Under the pieces are notes generated by a model, which saw only the letters and a program-made list of their open reading frames with translations, made no database searches and was not told where the DNA came from. A stretch of DNA of 23,625 nucleotides from a virus: the IMG/VR virus record IMGVR_UViG_3300001419_001203, positions 2,678 through 26,302 of that record; one strand, 5' to 3'. Shown here piece by piece: positions 23,125 through 23,625 of the stretch (its first letter is position 1; the number at the start of each line of letters is the position of its first letter). Made by a program: the position numbers and the translations under genes.

Positions 23125-23625
23125 GCTGGTAAGTATTTGTTCGCGTCAATCTGCGGCGCTTGCTCTTCGGTGCCAGTACGAGCCTTACGGATTCGATCTA
23201 GCATTTCATCTAAACGTACAGCACCGTCATCAGATGAGCCGTTGCCCAAATGACTGACTACATCGGCAGGGATTACATACTCACCGGTGCTCAATGCTGC
23301 TGGCTGCGACCCATCAATTTCTGCTGGCACGGAGTCGCTCATGCCATCACCCTTTAAACTTGCGATTCCGCCTTCTAAGTAACCACCAGCTGCAAACATA
23401 ACCTGTTTGCCGCCGTGCTCTTGCATCAGCGCATCGTCCATTGAGTTGCCTGTACCTTGCCAGTCCATAGGCGCAGCGCCGTTAAGATCAGACTGGTACT
23501 GCTGAATCATGCCTTTCAAACGGCGTAGCTCTGGCAGTGAGAGTTTATCCAGCTCTTCGTCAAAATTAGGTTTTGGCACCGCTTCTGAGTAGACTGAACG
23601 ACCTTCTTTAAAACCTTGAGGGCCA
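23121..23625 (-). CDS. Virion structural protein, C-terminal part (5' end outside window)
   Basis: The frame stays open to the window edge, so this is the last 167 residues of a longer protein; a GTG at 23579 is not needed as start because the reading continues upstream (GPQGFKEGRSVYSEAVPKPN). It contains GGYLEGGIASLKGDGMSD, then SVPAEIDGSQPAALSTGEY, VIPADVVSHLGNG and a final helix (LDEMLDRIRKARTG). The string 'SD(S)(I/V)PA...LS.GE(Y/F)V(I/V)(P/N)ADVV' is common near the ends of phage tail tape-measure and related structural proteins. The stop overlaps the next start (ATGA). Confidence 0.65.
   Translation of the reverse strand, partial: GPQGFKEGRSVYSEAVPKPNFDEELDKLSLPELRRLKGMIQQYQSDLNGAAPMDWQGTGNSMDDALMQEHGGKQVMFAAGGYLEGGIASLKGDGMSDSVPAEIDGSQPAALSTGEYVIPADVVSHLGNGSSDDGAVRLDEMLDRIRKARTGTEEQAPQIDANKYLPA

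Noticed and set aside
1-23625. tRNA, rRNA, insertion sequence or terminal repeat
   Set aside because: Scanned for T-loop-like GGTTCGA signatures, transposase motifs and long repeats; nothing convincing found.

Overview
The window is a stretch of a tailed-phage genome, most likely a marine podovirus or a close provirus relative. The evidence is near-continuous coding with many ATGA or 1-base overlaps, a phage-type replication module with a family A DNA polymerase, and a set of virion/ejection genes with a murein transglycosylase and a 7-kb polyvalent protein. I see no host housekeeping gene, tRNA, rRNA, insertion sequence, CRISPR array or integrase. The gene content recalls T7-like podoviruses that lack their own RNA polymerase, and the DUF3150-like gene at the left recalls marine 'cobavirus'-type phages. 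That placement is inference, and the host cannot be named.

Layout. (1) 1-1802, plus strand: the end of an unknown gene, a very acidic 129-aa protein, a DUF3150-like protein and a 100-aa unknown, all overlapping. (2) 1831-3043, plus strand: a small accessory/regulatory block. It holds a tandem helix-turn-helix protein with a C-terminal membrane anchor, a palindromic promoter/operator, a 60-aa acidic protein, a VRR-NUC nuclease whose TTG start lies in a perfect hairpin, and a 52-aa single-pass membrane protein. (3) 3062-11960, plus strand: replication and recombination. It holds DNA polymerase with 3'-5' exonuclease, a Cas4/RecB-like Fe-S nuclease, an HNH nuclease, an SNF2-type helicase, a coiled-coil protein, a MerR/excisionase-like HTH protein, an SSB-like protein with an acidic tail, and a primase-helicase. 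A 51-aa gene (11965-12120) closes this arm. (4) 12117-23625, minus strand: the virion arm, read right to left. It holds an incomplete structural protein, a GNAT-like protein, a Gln/Ala-rich internal virion protein, an 883-aa transglycosylase protein and a 2345-aa polyvalent protein with an HExxH metallopeptidase signature.

The two arms converge at 12117-12120, where the stop codons overlap by 4 bases. No gene-free stretch exceeds about 90 bases. The few intergenic gaps hold inverted repeats (2301-2333, 2569-2591, 5925-5955, 5974-5988, 9048-9065, 9073-9102) rather than clear terminators.

Working together: the plus arm supplies genome copying and processing (primase-helicase, polymerase, SSB-like protein, nucleases, SNF2 helicase) under at least one candidate phage regulator. 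The minus arm supplies proteins that are probably packaged and ejected with the DNA: the transglycosylase to cross the cell wall, and the giant protein as a possible delivered effector. All functional calls come from motif reading by eye; no searches were run.
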